This document shows positions 43,533 to 52,379 of a stretch of 54,860 nucleotides of DNA, piece by piece. How positions within the stretch are numbered: the stretch's first letter is position 1; each line of letters starts with the position of its first letter. The stretch comes from Borreliella andersonii. GTDB taxonomy: Bacteria; Spirochaetota; Spirochaetia; Borreliales; Borreliaceae. The notes beneath the pieces were generated by a model that saw only the letters and a list, made by a program, of their open reading frames with translations, had not been told where the DNA came from and searched no databases. The stretch is from assembly GCF_032595875.1 (NCBI RefSeq), contig NZ_CP132460.1, positions 1-54,860 on the forward strand, given 5' to 3'. A program made the translations under genes and the position numbers.

Positions 43533-44816
43533 CTATTTAAGTTCTGTTATGTCAATGTATGTGTCAAGAACAGACTGGCGAGCATTTTGCATATTATTTA
43601 AGTATCTGTTTTGAATGTACTCTGCTAAAGATTTTGAATCGCTTAAGTTTGAATTAGAGCTAGCATTAGCAATAAGTGCATCAGCTTGTTTTGACCATTC
43701 GTTTTTTTCATCTAATATTTGATTTAGCTTTGATTTAAGCTCTTTTAGCTTAATGGTGAAATCAAAGCTGTTGATTTTAGTGTTTAAGTAATCCTGGTTA
43801 AAGATGTCAATTTTTTTATTTATTTCTTCTAGTGCAAGTTCGAAAGAAATTTGTATTCCAAGTCCTGATGTTATTAATTCTCTTATTAATTCGTGATTTT
43901 GATTCTCATTGTAAAGGGTTTCCATTACTGATCCAAATTGTTCGATTTTGTTTTGATCAAAATTCATAAGTGCATAGAATTTATTTCTTTCATTTTCTGC
44001 GTCTGGTGTGTTGGAGTTAAGCTGCGGTGCGTAACTTCTGTCATAAACTTTAGCACCTGAAATAACATCTAGTAGATCAAATGCAGAATCTTTCATTTTA
44101 AATTGATCGTAAGTTTCTCTAAATCCAAAGTTGTTTTGTGATTTATTTTTTTCTTCATATATTATTCTAATAAGCTCATTTTTTAATGTTTGTAATTTGC
44201 TGCCAGAAGATGTTGTTGTTTGTACAGCAAAGCTTGAATTTGTTGGCTGGCTTGTTGGCTGATTAAAGCTGTAACTTGAAGCAAAGTTTGGCATCCCAGG
44301 ATTTGCTCTGTTAAAAGTTCTTGTATTGCTAGGCACAGTTGTAACCGCTTGAACAGGTATTCTTTGTTTTAACAGTGGCGTAGCTGCTGTTGTTTTTGGC
44401 AGATTTGATAGATCTACGCCAAAACTTAAACCTCGCAATCCTAGATTTGGAGCTGCTTGTGGTTGATTTTGAAGTTCTTTATTTTGTGATGCTGGTGCTG
44501 CTTGTGGTTGATTTTGAAGTTCTTTATTTTGTGATGCTGGTGCTGCTTGTGGTTGATTTTGCAACCCTTTAGCTACTGCTGTTTTTGTTGCTTCTTGTGA
44601 TTGTTTTTGTAGCTCTTCTGCTACTTTATCAGCGATTGTTGTATTTTTTTTATTATTTGAGCTTGTATTAACATTTGCTGTTTCTTGATTATCTGTTATG
44701 CTATTGAGCATTCCTTTTACTTTGTTTTTATAATCTTTATCTAGATTAGCATCAATTGTACAAGAAAATAAAAATAATCCCAGAAGCTTTAAGTGTATTA
44801 ATGGTTTAATTTTCAA
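43533..44816 (-). CDS. PFam54 lipoprotein BBA66-like with internal repeats
   Basis: 427 residues from TTG 44816 (GGGGAA upstream). The signal MKIKPLIHLKLLGLFLFSC gives Cys19. The mature protein has a long disordered region to about residue 215, with a 15-residue tandem repeat LQNQPQAAPASQNKE (2 full copies and a partial one), then the PFam54 domain (ENERNKFYALMNFDQNKIEQ). BBA66 in B31 is surface exposed, RpoS-dependent, expressed in joints and contributes to murine infection. The repeat region is the most likely place for length variation. Confidence 0.85.
   Translation of the reverse strand: MKIKPLIHLKLLGLFLFSCTIDANLDKDYKNKVKGMLNSITDNQETANVNTSSNNKKNTTIADKVAEELQKQSQEATKTAVAKGLQNQPQAAPASQNKELQNQPQAAPASQNKELQNQPQAAPNLGLRGLSFGVDLSNLPKTTAATPLLKQRIPVQAVTTVPSNTRTFNRANPGMPNFASSYSFNQPTSQPTNSSFAVQTTTSSGSKLQTLKNELIRIIYEEKNKSQNNFGFRETYDQFKMKDSAFDLLDVISGAKVYDRSYAPQLNSNTPDAENERNKFYALMNFDQNKIEQFGSVMETLYNENQNHELIRELITSGLGIQISFELALEEINKKIDIFNQDYLNTKINSFDFTIKLKELKSKLNQILDEKNEWSKQADALIANASSNSNLSDSKSLAEYIQNRYLNNMQNARQSVLDTYIDITELK
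44452..44561 (-). repeat. 45-bp tandem repeat inside BBA66
   Basis: Units at 44452-44496 and 44497-44541, then a partial third copy to 44561; the copies are nearly identical in DNA. Being 45 bp, changes in copy number keep the frame. Confidence 0.85.
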
Positions 44817-45062
44817 AATACTATTCCCCGATTTCTTTTTAATGAATTTTAATAATCAAAATTAATTAAAAATTAAAATCAATTATTAATTAATAAAAAT
44901 TTAGTTCAAATTAAGAAATATTCAATAAATATAAATAAAAAGATTGAAATACCTTGCTCTTTTTATGAGGGCTTATTTATTTTATTTACGTTAAGAATGA
45001 TTTCTGTTAAATTTTGAACAAAAAGCGATTCTTGTAAATTATTTAAGAATATGAGTCTAAAA

Positions 45063-45090
45063 AAAAAGAGAAGAATTAACTTTTCTTTTT
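45063..45090 (-). terminator. Terminator of the cspA-like pseudogene
   Basis: AAAAAGAGAAG (45063-45073), loop AATTAA, CTTTTCTTTTT (45080-45090), one mismatch. First member of a terminator that recurs after each gene of the cspA-like array. The rest of the 310-bp gap 44817-45126 is AT-rich promoter-side DNA of BBA66. Confidence 0.75.
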
Positions 45091-45126
45091 AAAATATCAA
45101 GTTAACATATTATTTTTTTCTTAAAA

Positions 45127-45913
45127 TTAATAAGAGACAGGTTGTAAAGATTCAGTATCTTGGTAATACTTATAAAAGTGTTCTGCTAGTATTTGCTCAT
45201 TTTTTTGGATGTTGTCAGTATTTTTACGGTAATTTTCAAGAGTTCCGTTTAAGGTCTTTATAAGTCTTTGCTTTATCTCTAAGTTGGATTTTACTTGCAT
45301 TAGCAAAGATTTAGCTTCTTTTAGGTTTAGATTGTCTACTCCCTTTTGTATTAATACTAAATCTTGCTCTATTCGGAATTGAGTACTCCATGATATGTGA
45401 TAAAACAATCTTTCAACTATAGTTCGGTAGTTGGGATTTTTTACAAGTGTTTCAAGAATTTCTTTTAATGTCTCTATATATTCTTTTTTGTAGTCTAAAG
45501 AGGAATAAATCATTCTTTTTATTTTCATTTGGATACTTTCATCAAAAAGCTCGTAAGGACTGGTTTTAAAAGTGTGTATGAAGTCAAATTTTTCAGCAAC
45601 AATTTTAGCTATTTGTGTATTTTCTTCTTTTTTTTGATCTTCCAGTTTCTTACCAATTGCTTTTAATTCTGAGATTGTGTTTTCTAAAATTTTTTGATTT
45701 GAAGGCCCAGATGGGGTTTCAGATTTATCTTTAGAGAATTTTGGGTGTTTTTTCTGGACTGATGATTGTTTCTAGACTGATGATTGTTTCTGGCTTGGTG
45801 TTTTCATTTACTTTGGGATCGATTTTGCTAAAAGGTGCACATGAGATGTAAATTAAAGTTAATATCATTGCAATAATATTAAGCTTGATTGCATTTGGTT
45901 TAGCTTTTGTCAA
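45127..45913 (-). pseudogene. CspA-like PFam54 lipoprotein gene, frameshifted
   Basis: The TTG start 45913 (AAGGAGGAATT upstream) gives an intact lipoprotein signal (MILTLIYISC, Cys25) and tether, and then a stop at 45731. Another frame, open from about 45735 to 45127, contains the complete CspA-like domain: IKRMIYSSLDYKKEYIET, HISWSTQFRIEQDL, ending LAEHFYKYYQDTESLQ. The total length is one base more than a multiple of three. Close to the break is an 18-bp tandem duplication (45757-45774, 45775-45792) coding extra ETIIS residues. This copy is next to BBA66, where cspA lies in B31. Confidence 0.82.
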
Positions 45914-46145
45914 AATTCCTCCTTACGAATTAAAATTAATATTAATTAATTCTAATATAAATGATAATACAACTATATTTCATCGATTGTCGAATAACAA
46001 TATTCTTATTGGATATTTAATGATTAAATTTTATTACTATTTTTAGATTGGATTTATTAAGATTTAGATTTTAAGTCTAAAAAAAAAGAGAAGAATTAAC
46101 TTTTTTTTTAAAATTTCAAGTGCAATATATTATTTTTTCTTAAAA

Positions 46146-46913
46146 TTAATAAAAGGCAGATTGTAAAGATTCAGTATCTTGGTAATATTTATAAAAGTGT
46201 TCTGCTAGTATTTGCTCATTGTCTTTCATATTGTTAGTATTTTTACGGTAAGTTTCAAGAGTGCCGTTTAAGGTCTTTATAAGTCTTTGCTTTATCTCTA
46301 AGTTGGATTTTACTTGCGTTAGCAAAGATTTAGCTTCTTCTAGGGTTAGACTGTCTACTTCCTGTTGTATTAATATCAAATCCTGATCTATTTGGAATTG
46401 AGTACCCCATGATATTTGATAAAGGAATATTTCAACTATAGTTTGGTGGTTGTTTTTTAAAAGTGTTTCAAGAATTTTTTTTAATGTCTCTATATTTTCT
46501 TTTTTGTAGTCTAAAGATGAATAAAGGATTCTTTTTATATCCTTCATTTGGGCACTTTCATCAGAAGGCTCATAAGAACTGACTTTAAAAGTGCTTAGGA
46601 AATCCAATTTTTCAGCAGCAATTTTAGCTATTTGTTTATTTTCTTCTTTTCTTTGATTTTCCAGTTCCTTACCAATTGCTTTTAATTTTGAGATTGTGTC
46701 TTCTAAAATTTTTTGATCTGAAGGCCTAGATGGGTTTTCAGATTTATTTTCAGAATTTTGGATGGTTTTTCCTGGATTGGTGGTTTTTTTCAGTTTAGTG
46801 TTTTTATTTACTTTGGGTTCGATTTTGTTAACAGGTGCACATGAGATGCAAACTAAAGTTAATATCATTACAATAATATGAAGCTTGATTGCATTTGGTT
46901 TAGCTTTTGTCAA
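46146..46913 (-). CDS. cspA: CspA-like PFam54 surface lipoprotein (CRASP-1/BBA68 group)
   Basis: 255 residues from TTG 46913 (AAGGAG upstream). The signal ends LVCISC (Cys25). The body closely follows B31 CspA: IKRILYSSLDYKKENIET, YQISWGTQFQIDQDLILIQ, SNLEIKQRLIKTLNGTLE and the C-terminal LAEHFYKYYQDTESLQSAFY helix that is needed for dimerisation and factor H binding in CspA. It therefore may bind complement factor H or FHL-1, but PFam54 paralogues with similar sequence often do not. It is very similar to the pseudogene downstream, a tandem duplicate. Terminator remnant at 46083-46110. Confidence 0.8.
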   Translation of the reverse strand: MTKAKPNAIKLHIIVMILTLVCISCAPVNKIEPKVNKNTKLKKTTNPGKTIQNSENKSENPSRPSDQKILEDTISKLKAIGKELENQRKEENKQIAKIAAEKLDFLSTFKVSSYEPSDESAQMKDIKRILYSSLDYKKENIETLKKILETLLKNNHQTIVEIFLYQISWGTQFQIDQDLILIQQEVDSLTLEEAKSLLTQVKSNLEIKQRLIKTLNGTLETYRKNTNNMKDNEQILAEHFYKYYQDTESLQSAFY

Positions 46914-47083
46914 AATATTCTCCTTATAAATTAAAACTATTATTAATTAATTCTATTATTATTTAATAATAGAATTATATTACCCCGATTGTTGAATAAC
47001 AATATTATTATTTGATATTTAATGATTAAATTTTATTGTTATTTTTAGATTGGATTTATTTGGATTTAGATTTTAAGTCTAAA

Positions 47084-47111
47084 AAAAAGAGAAGAATTAA
47101 CTTCTCTTTTT
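47084..47111 (-). terminator. Terminator of the second cspA-like gene
   Basis: AAAAAGAGAAG (47084-47094), AATTAA loop, CTTCTCTTTTT (47101-47111); perfect arms. Same cassette as at 48122, 49321 and 50424. Confidence 0.85.
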
Positions 47112-47153
47112 TAAAATTTCAAGTGCAATAATTATTTTTTTCTTAAACGATTA

Positions 47154-47939
47154 TTAATAGATAGGTTTTAAAGTATCAAGTTCTTGGTAATACTTACTAA
47201 AGTGTTCTTCCAGTATTTGCTCATTGTCTTTCATATTGTTAGTATTTTTACGATAAGCTTCAAGTGTTTCGTTTAAGGTTTTTTTAAACCTTTCTTTTAG
47301 CTGTAAGAGATATTTTGTTTGCATTAGTAACTCTTTTAAATCTCCTTTTGAATTTTCACTTTGAGTGTTTAGCTTTTCATTTATTGTTTGTAAGCAATTT
47401 TCTAGTTGTAATTCAATATTTCCCGCTGTTCGATGAAGGAATCTTGCAGGAATTTTGGGGTCGCTTTTGCCACATATAAGTGTTTTAAGAATTTCTTTTA
47501 ATGTCTCTATATTTTCTTTTTTATAATCTAAGGATGAATAAAGCATTCTTTTTACAAGATTGCTTTCATGATGGTTAGATAGTCCATGAGCAGCAATATA
47601 AGGATCGAAGAGACTAGATTCTTCTTTGGTCATTTTAGCCATTTGTATATTGTGTTGATTTTTTTGGTCTTCCAGCTCCTTGCTAATTGCTTTTAATTTT
47701 GAAGCTGTAGTTTCTGAAGATTTTTGATAGGAAGTTTCAAAGTCTCCAGGGGTATCTTCAAAATTTTGGGAACTTTTTTCTAGATTAGTGCTTTTTTCTG
47801 AATTAGTGCTTTTTTTCAATTTAGTGTTTTCATTTACTTTGGGTTTGGTTTTGTTAACAGGTGCACAGGAGATGCAAATTAAAGTTAATATCGTTGTAAT
47901 AATGTTAAGCTTGGTTTTGTTTAAGTTAATTTTTGTCAA
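47154..47939 (-). CDS. PFam54 lipoprotein, CspA paralogue (BBA69-like position)
   Basis: 261 residues from TTG 47939 (AAGGAG upstream). Signal ends LICISC (Cys25), then a Ser/Asn/Lys tether. The domain has VKRMLYSSLDYKKENIET and LEEHFSKYYQELDTLKPIY, but the middle (HRTAGNIELQLENCLQTI) differs from CspA and contains Cys residues (CGKSD, ENCLQ). Not an obvious factor H binder. Position suggests the BBA69 orthologue, but family members are too similar for certainty. Role unknown. Confidence 0.76.
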   Translation of the reverse strand: MTKINLNKTKLNIITTILTLICISCAPVNKTKPKVNENTKLKKSTNSEKSTNLEKSSQNFEDTPGDFETSYQKSSETTASKLKAISKELEDQKNQHNIQMAKMTKEESSLFDPYIAAHGLSNHHESNLVKRMLYSSLDYKKENIETLKEILKTLICGKSDPKIPARFLHRTAGNIELQLENCLQTINEKLNTQSENSKGDLKELLMQTKYLLQLKERFKKTLNETLEAYRKNTNNMKDNEQILEEHFSKYYQELDTLKPIY

Positions 47940-48121
47940 AATATTCTCCTTATAAATTAAAACTAGTATTATTTAATTTTATTATAAAATAATAATATAA
48001 CTATATTACAACAATTGTCAAATAACAATATTCTTATTAAAGAATTAAAAATTAAATTTATTGTTACTTTTAGATTGGATTTATTTAGATTTATTTGAAT
48101 CCAGTTTGTAAGCTCCCAAAA

Positions 48122-48149
48122 AAAAAGAGAAGAATTAACTTCTCTTTTT
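48122..48149 (-). terminator. Terminator of the third cspA-like gene
   Basis: AAAAAGAGAAG (48122-48132), AATTAA, CTTCTCTTTTT (48139-48149); perfect arms followed on the minus strand by T residues. Confidence 0.85.
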
Positions 48150-48184
48150 TAAAACATTAAGTGCAATATATTATTTTTTTTAGA

Positions 48185-49147
48185 TTAATTGTTTTGTAAT
48201 TCGTTAAATTTTTCTTGTTTAAATTTGGCATCGCGAATGACATAATCAAATATTAGGTAATTTTCAGCTATGTAACCTAGTATGTAATCTATTTTTCTAG
48301 AATTTTCAATTTTTGCAATTTGGTCCTGACTAATACCATTTTCGCTATTTTTTTCTACAAAGTAATCTTTTTCAATTTCTTCAATTCTTTGGGAAACTTC
48401 GTCAACAGTTTTTTTCAAAGTTTCTTTGAGCTTTTCTTTTAACATTAAGTCAAATTCTACGTGTATTAGCAGTTCTTTTAATTTTTGTAGGCTTAGAGTG
48501 TTTAATTCGCTATCTTTTTTTATTAATTCTAAATATTCATCTAGTTGTTTTTGAATGTCTAGAGCTTTGTTATAAAGTAATAGTCTAATTGGATCTTTGT
48601 GTTCTTCACTACCTTTAAGTGTTTCAAGAATTTTTTTTAATTTATTTATTTTCTCTGAGTCGTAATTTAAAGATGCTTGAATTATTCTTTCTATTTGCAG
48701 TTTTTCGGCTTCTTGAATTTCTGTACTTGCTACATAAAGTTTACTTTGTATAGCTTTTTCAAGTTTTTCTTTAGCTTCTTTATCTTTTCCATAATACACA
48801 GGGTAAACCCCAACAAGATCTGCAAAATGCCCCTTAGTAGGGTTTTTAGCGATTTTTGTAGTTTCTTCATTTTTTTGAGCTTCTAGTTTATTGCCAAATT
48901 CTTTTAATTTTGCGATTGCAGTTTCTTTTGGAGATTTTTGATTTAAAGAATTAAGGTCCCCAGATGCATTTTCAGAATTTTTTGTGTATTCTTCTTTTAC
49001 ATTTGTGTATTCTTCTTTTGCATTGGTGTAGCTGCTTATTACCTTTGAATCAAGTGGATTATGATTAACAGCGCATGAGATGCAAATTAAAGTCAGTATT
49101 GCTGCAATGATGCTAAGCTTGATTGTGTTTGGGTTAATTGTTATCAA
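48185..49147 (-). CDS. PFam54 lipoprotein (BBA70/71 group), longer copy
   Basis: 320 residues from TTG 49147 (AGGAGATTATC upstream). Signal ends LICISC (Cys25). It has a distinct insertion DLVGVYPVYYGKDKEAKEKL before the PFam54 core (IERIIQASLNYDSEKINKLK; LDIQKQLDEYLELIKK), and an extra segment near the C-terminus (VEKNSENGISQDQIAK) absent from its neighbour. A twin of the 49380-50243 gene by tandem duplication. B31 BBA70 was reported to bind plasminogen; whether this copy does is unknown. The tether contains a duplicated EEYTNVK element. Confidence 0.76.
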   Translation of the reverse strand: MITINPNTIKLSIIAAILTLICISCAVNHNPLDSKVISSYTNAKEEYTNVKEEYTKNSENASGDLNSLNQKSPKETAIAKLKEFGNKLEAQKNEETTKIAKNPTKGHFADLVGVYPVYYGKDKEAKEKLEKAIQSKLYVASTEIQEAEKLQIERIIQASLNYDSEKINKLKKILETLKGSEEHKDPIRLLLYNKALDIQKQLDEYLELIKKDSELNTLSLQKLKELLIHVEFDLMLKEKLKETLKKTVDEVSQRIEEIEKDYFVEKNSENGISQDQIAKIENSRKIDYILGYIAENYLIFDYVIRDAKFKQEKFNELQNN

Positions 49148-49320
49148 GATAATCTCCTTATAAGTTAAAACTAGTATTAATTAATTATACTATAAAATAG
49201 TAATATAACTATATTACAATAATTACCAAATAACAATATTATTATTAAATAATTGAAAATTAAATTTATTGTTGTTTTTAGTTTGAATTTAGATTGCTTG
49301 GATTTAGGTTGTGAACCAAA

Positions 49321-49348
49321 AAAAAGAGAAGAATTAACTTCTCTTTTT
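49321..49348 (-). terminator. Terminator of the fourth cspA-like gene
   Basis: AAAAAGAGAAG (49321-49331), AATTAA, CTTCTCTTTTT (49338-49348); perfect arms. Confidence 0.85.
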
Positions 49349-49379
49349 CAAAACATTAAGTGCAGTATATTATTTTTCT

Positions 49380-50243
49380 TTAGATTATTTTATTTTTAAT
49401 TTGGTTGAAATTTTTCTGTTTAAATTTGGCACTTTGAGTAGAATAATCAAATATTAGGTAATTATCAGCTATGTGACCTAGTATGTAATCTTCTCTATTT
49501 TTTTTATTTTGTTGAATTTTTGGGTGAACTTCTTCAACAGTTTTTTTCAAAGTTTCTTTAAACTTTTCTTTTAACATTAAGTCAAATTCTACGTGCATTA
49601 GCAGTTCTTTTAATTTTTGTAAGCTTATAGCGTTTAATTCACTATCTTTTTTTATTAATTCTAAATATTCATCTAGTTGTTTTTGAATGTCTAGAGCTTT
49701 GTTATAAAGTAATAGTCTAATTTGATCTTTGTGTTCTTCACTACCTTTAAGTGTTTCAAGAATTTCTTTTAATTTATTTATTTTCTCTGTATCGTAATTT
49801 AAAGATGCTTGAATTATTCTTTCTATTTGCAGTTTTTCGGTTTTTTGAATTTCTGCACTTACTACATCAAGTTTGGTTTTTATAGCTTTTTCAAGTTTTT
49901 CTTTAGCTTCTTTATCTTTTCCATAATACACAGGGTAAACCCCAACAAGATCTACAAAATGATCCCCAGTAAGGTTTTTAGCGATTTTTGTAGTTTCTTC
50001 ATTTTTTTGAGTTTCTAGTTTATTGCCAAATTCTTTTAATTTCGCGATTGTATCTTTTCGCTCTTTTTGATTTTCAGAAGCAAAGTTTTCAGATTTATTT
50101 TCAAAATTTTCGGTGTTTTCTTTTGAATTTGTGTAGCCGTTTATTTTTGGATCAATTGGATTCTTAGCGCATGAAGTGCAAATTAAAGTCAATATTGCCG
50201 CAATGGCACTAAGCCCAATTATATCTAGTTTGAATTTTGTCAA
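49380..50243 (-). CDS. PFam54 lipoprotein (BBA70/71 group), twin of the preceding gene
   Basis: 287 residues. The frame is open to 50270, but AAGGAG is inside that extension and TTG 50243 gives the family-typical MTKFKLDIIGLSAIAA start with lipobox LICTSC. The core is almost the same as in the 48185-49147 gene (GVYPVYYGKDKEAKEKL, IERIIQASLNYDTEKINK, LIKKDSELNAISLQKL), indicating recent duplication or conversion; tether and C-terminus differ. Function unknown. Confidence 0.76.
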   Translation of the reverse strand: MTKFKLDIIGLSAIAAILTLICTSCAKNPIDPKINGYTNSKENTENFENKSENFASENQKERKDTIAKLKEFGNKLETQKNEETTKIAKNLTGDHFVDLVGVYPVYYGKDKEAKEKLEKAIKTKLDVVSAEIQKTEKLQIERIIQASLNYDTEKINKLKEILETLKGSEEHKDQIRLLLYNKALDIQKQLDEYLELIKKDSELNAISLQKLKELLMHVEFDLMLKEKFKETLKKTVEEVHPKIQQNKKNREDYILGHIADNYLIFDYSTQSAKFKQKNFNQIKNKII

Positions 50244-50423
50244 AATACTCTCCTTATAATTTAAAATCAATATATTATTAATTCTAATATAAGTTAATAA
50301 TATAACTATATGATAATTATTGTCAAATAATACCAGTATTATTTGACAATAAAAGATTAAATCTCTTGTTGTGTTTAGTTTGAATTTAATTATATTGTTT
50401 GGATTTAGGTTTGAGCCTAAAAA

Positions 50424-50451
50424 AAAAAGAGAAGAACTAACTTCTCTTTTT
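50424..50451 (-). terminator. Terminator of the fifth cspA-like gene
   Basis: AAAAAGAGAAG (50424-50434), AACTAA loop, CTTCTCTTTTT (50441-50451); perfect arms. Confidence 0.85.
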
Positions 50452-50479
50452 TTGAAAAAAATATCAAGTGTAACATTTA

Positions 50480-51313
50480 TTAGTTTTCTAGATTTATTTT
50501 TTGTTTAGCTTCAGCACTGTAAGTAGCACAATCAAATATTTGATAATTTTCATTTATGTAGCTTGCTATGTAATCTTTTTTATAGTCATCTTCAATTTTT
50601 TCAATTTGTTTCTTGCTGAGACTGTATTCTCTAATTTTTTTTAGAGAGTAATCTTTTTCAATTTCTTTAATTTCTTTGTAAACTTTGTTAACAGTTTTTT
50701 CCAAAGTTTCTTTAAACTTTTCTTTTAGCCTTAGGTCAAATTTTGTGTGTATTAGTAGGTCGTTTGATTCTCCTTCTTTTTTTATTAGTTCTAAATGGTT
50801 GTCTAGTTGTTCTTGAATTCTTAATGCCGTGTGATAAAGGAATGTTATAATTATATCTTCGTAATCTGATCTTCCTTTAAGTGTTTCAAGGATTTCTTTT
50901 AATTTATTTATTTTTTCTTTATCGTAATTTAAAGATGAATAAAGTATCCTTTTTATTTGCATTTTTATATTTGTTTTGGTTGCTTCAGATACTTGATTAA
51001 AATAAAGAGGCTTGATTTCATTGGCAAGAGTATCTATGAAATCTAATTCTTTGATTTCAGCTACCTTTGCAGTTTCTTGATTTTTCTGATCTTCCAGTTT
51101 TTTGGTAAGTGATTCTAATCTTGAGACTGTAGTTTCTTCTTGATATTTTTGATTTGAAGGTTCTGGATTTCCAGATTTTTGGTTGTCTTCTTTTATGTCG
51201 GTTCGACCGTTTACCTTTGGAGCAAGCGGATTAACAGCACATGAAATACAAATTAAAGTCAGTATTGTTGCAATGATATTAAGCTTAATTTTATTTAGTT
51301 TATTTTTTTTCAA
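50480..51313 (-). CDS. PFam54 lipoprotein (BBA71/72 group)
   Basis: 277 residues from TTG 51313 (AAGGAG upstream). Signal MKKNKLNKIKLNIIATILTL ends CISC (Cys25). Core: IKRILYSSLNYDKEKINKLK and LRIQEQLDNHLELIKKEG; C-terminus with KIREYSLSKKQIEKIEDD resembles that of the 48185-49147 gene, so it is a mosaic between the CspA-like and BBA70-like types. It is the first gene of the cspA-like run in transcription direction. Function unknown. Confidence 0.75.
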   Translation of the reverse strand: MKKNKLNKIKLNIIATILTLICISCAVNPLAPKVNGRTDIKEDNQKSGNPEPSNQKYQEETTVSRLESLTKKLEDQKNQETAKVAEIKELDFIDTLANEIKPLYFNQVSEATKTNIKMQIKRILYSSLNYDKEKINKLKEILETLKGRSDYEDIIITFLYHTALRIQEQLDNHLELIKKEGESNDLLIHTKFDLRLKEKFKETLEKTVNKVYKEIKEIEKDYSLKKIREYSLSKKQIEKIEDDYKKDYIASYINENYQIFDCATYSAEAKQKINLEN

Positions 51314-51515
51314 AATAAATCTCCTTGAACATATTTATAAGTTAAAATTAATGTTTGTTGACTTTAATACAAAATAATAAACTGCATTGCAAGATTTGCT
51401 GAATAACAATATTATTATTTAGTATTAAAAAATTAAATTTCTATTTTTGTGTTTTTAAATTTTTTTCAATATTAACCTCCCTTTTTACGTACACCAAAAC
51501 CAACACACACCACTA

Positions 51516-52379
51516 TTAGTAGTGTATGTGGTCACAACAGGCGTTTAGTGTTGTTATAATATTGTTTGAAATTTGAATACTGTTATGTGAGTTTAATTCA
51601 TGTTCATATCCAGTCCTTATTACTTCTCCCAGAATATTTCCATTAGCTCTGCACCCTGCTGTATTTTTGTCATATTCGCTGATAATGTTGTCTACAGTTT
51701 TTATCCATGAATTTCTTTCTTGTAGTAGTTTTTCAAAATTTTCTTGAATTTCTTTTACTGGTTTTGTTCTAAAATTAAACATTAGGCGTCTTAGCTCATC
51801 TTTAGTTAAAGTATTAACAGCATTTTCAAATGCTTCTTGGATTTTAAATCCTGTCCAAAAAATTTCACCAATAAGGTTGTAATGGTAACCATTTGAACTT
51901 GATGTTTGTGCGAGTATTGAAGCTAATTTTTTGATTTTATTTTCATCATAATTTAAGGATGAGTAAAATAATCTTCTAAGCCGATTGTCTTTTAACATGA
52001 GATCAATATTCATGTCTTGTTTTTCTGGGAATGTGGTTTTGCTTATTCCAAATTGATCAGTAGGTTCGGCTTTTTGAATATCTGTGTTTATTTGTTGAGT
52101 AAACATTTCGATATTTGGTCCTATTTTTTTAATCAATTTTTCATTCTCATCAAATTCTTGTACAATTTTTTTAATTATTTCTTCTTTTTCATTTTTAAAG
52201 AGCTGGTTTTGCTGTAAGTTTTGAATATTTTTCTCAATTCCAGAGTTTTTAACTTCAGTATGGTTTGGTTGTAATTCACTTGTTGATTCTGTGTTGTTTG
52301 ATTTAGAATAAAAAGAGCATGAAAACAGCAAAGTCATTTGAAACAGTTTTAATAGTTTCCAAATTTTGGTTTTTTTCAA
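51516..52379 (-). CDS. P35 antigen lipoprotein BBA73-like, PFam54 family
   Basis: 287 residues. The frame reaches 52406, but AAGGAT inside it points to TTG 52379, giving MKKTKIWKLLKLFQMTLLFSC (Cys21). The mature part has a polar tether and a PFam54 domain (DNRLRRLFYSSLNYDENKIKK, WTGFKIQEAFENAVNTL). It is more like BBA64-66 than the CspA group, including the DQFGISKTTF segment (DQFGMKAEIF in BBA64). BBA73 of B31 is an RpoS-dependent antigen recognised in infected hosts; role unknown. A second Cys pair is near the end (ACCDHI). Confidence 0.8.
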   Translation of the reverse strand: MKKTKIWKLLKLFQMTLLFSCSFYSKSNNTESTSELQPNHTEVKNSGIEKNIQNLQQNQLFKNEKEEIIKKIVQEFDENEKLIKKIGPNIEMFTQQINTDIQKAEPTDQFGISKTTFPEKQDMNIDLMLKDNRLRRLFYSSLNYDENKIKKLASILAQTSSSNGYHYNLIGEIFWTGFKIQEAFENAVNTLTKDELRRLMFNFRTKPVKEIQENFEKLLQERNSWIKTVDNIISEYDKNTAGCRANGNILGEVIRTGYEHELNSHNSIQISNNIITTLNACCDHIHY

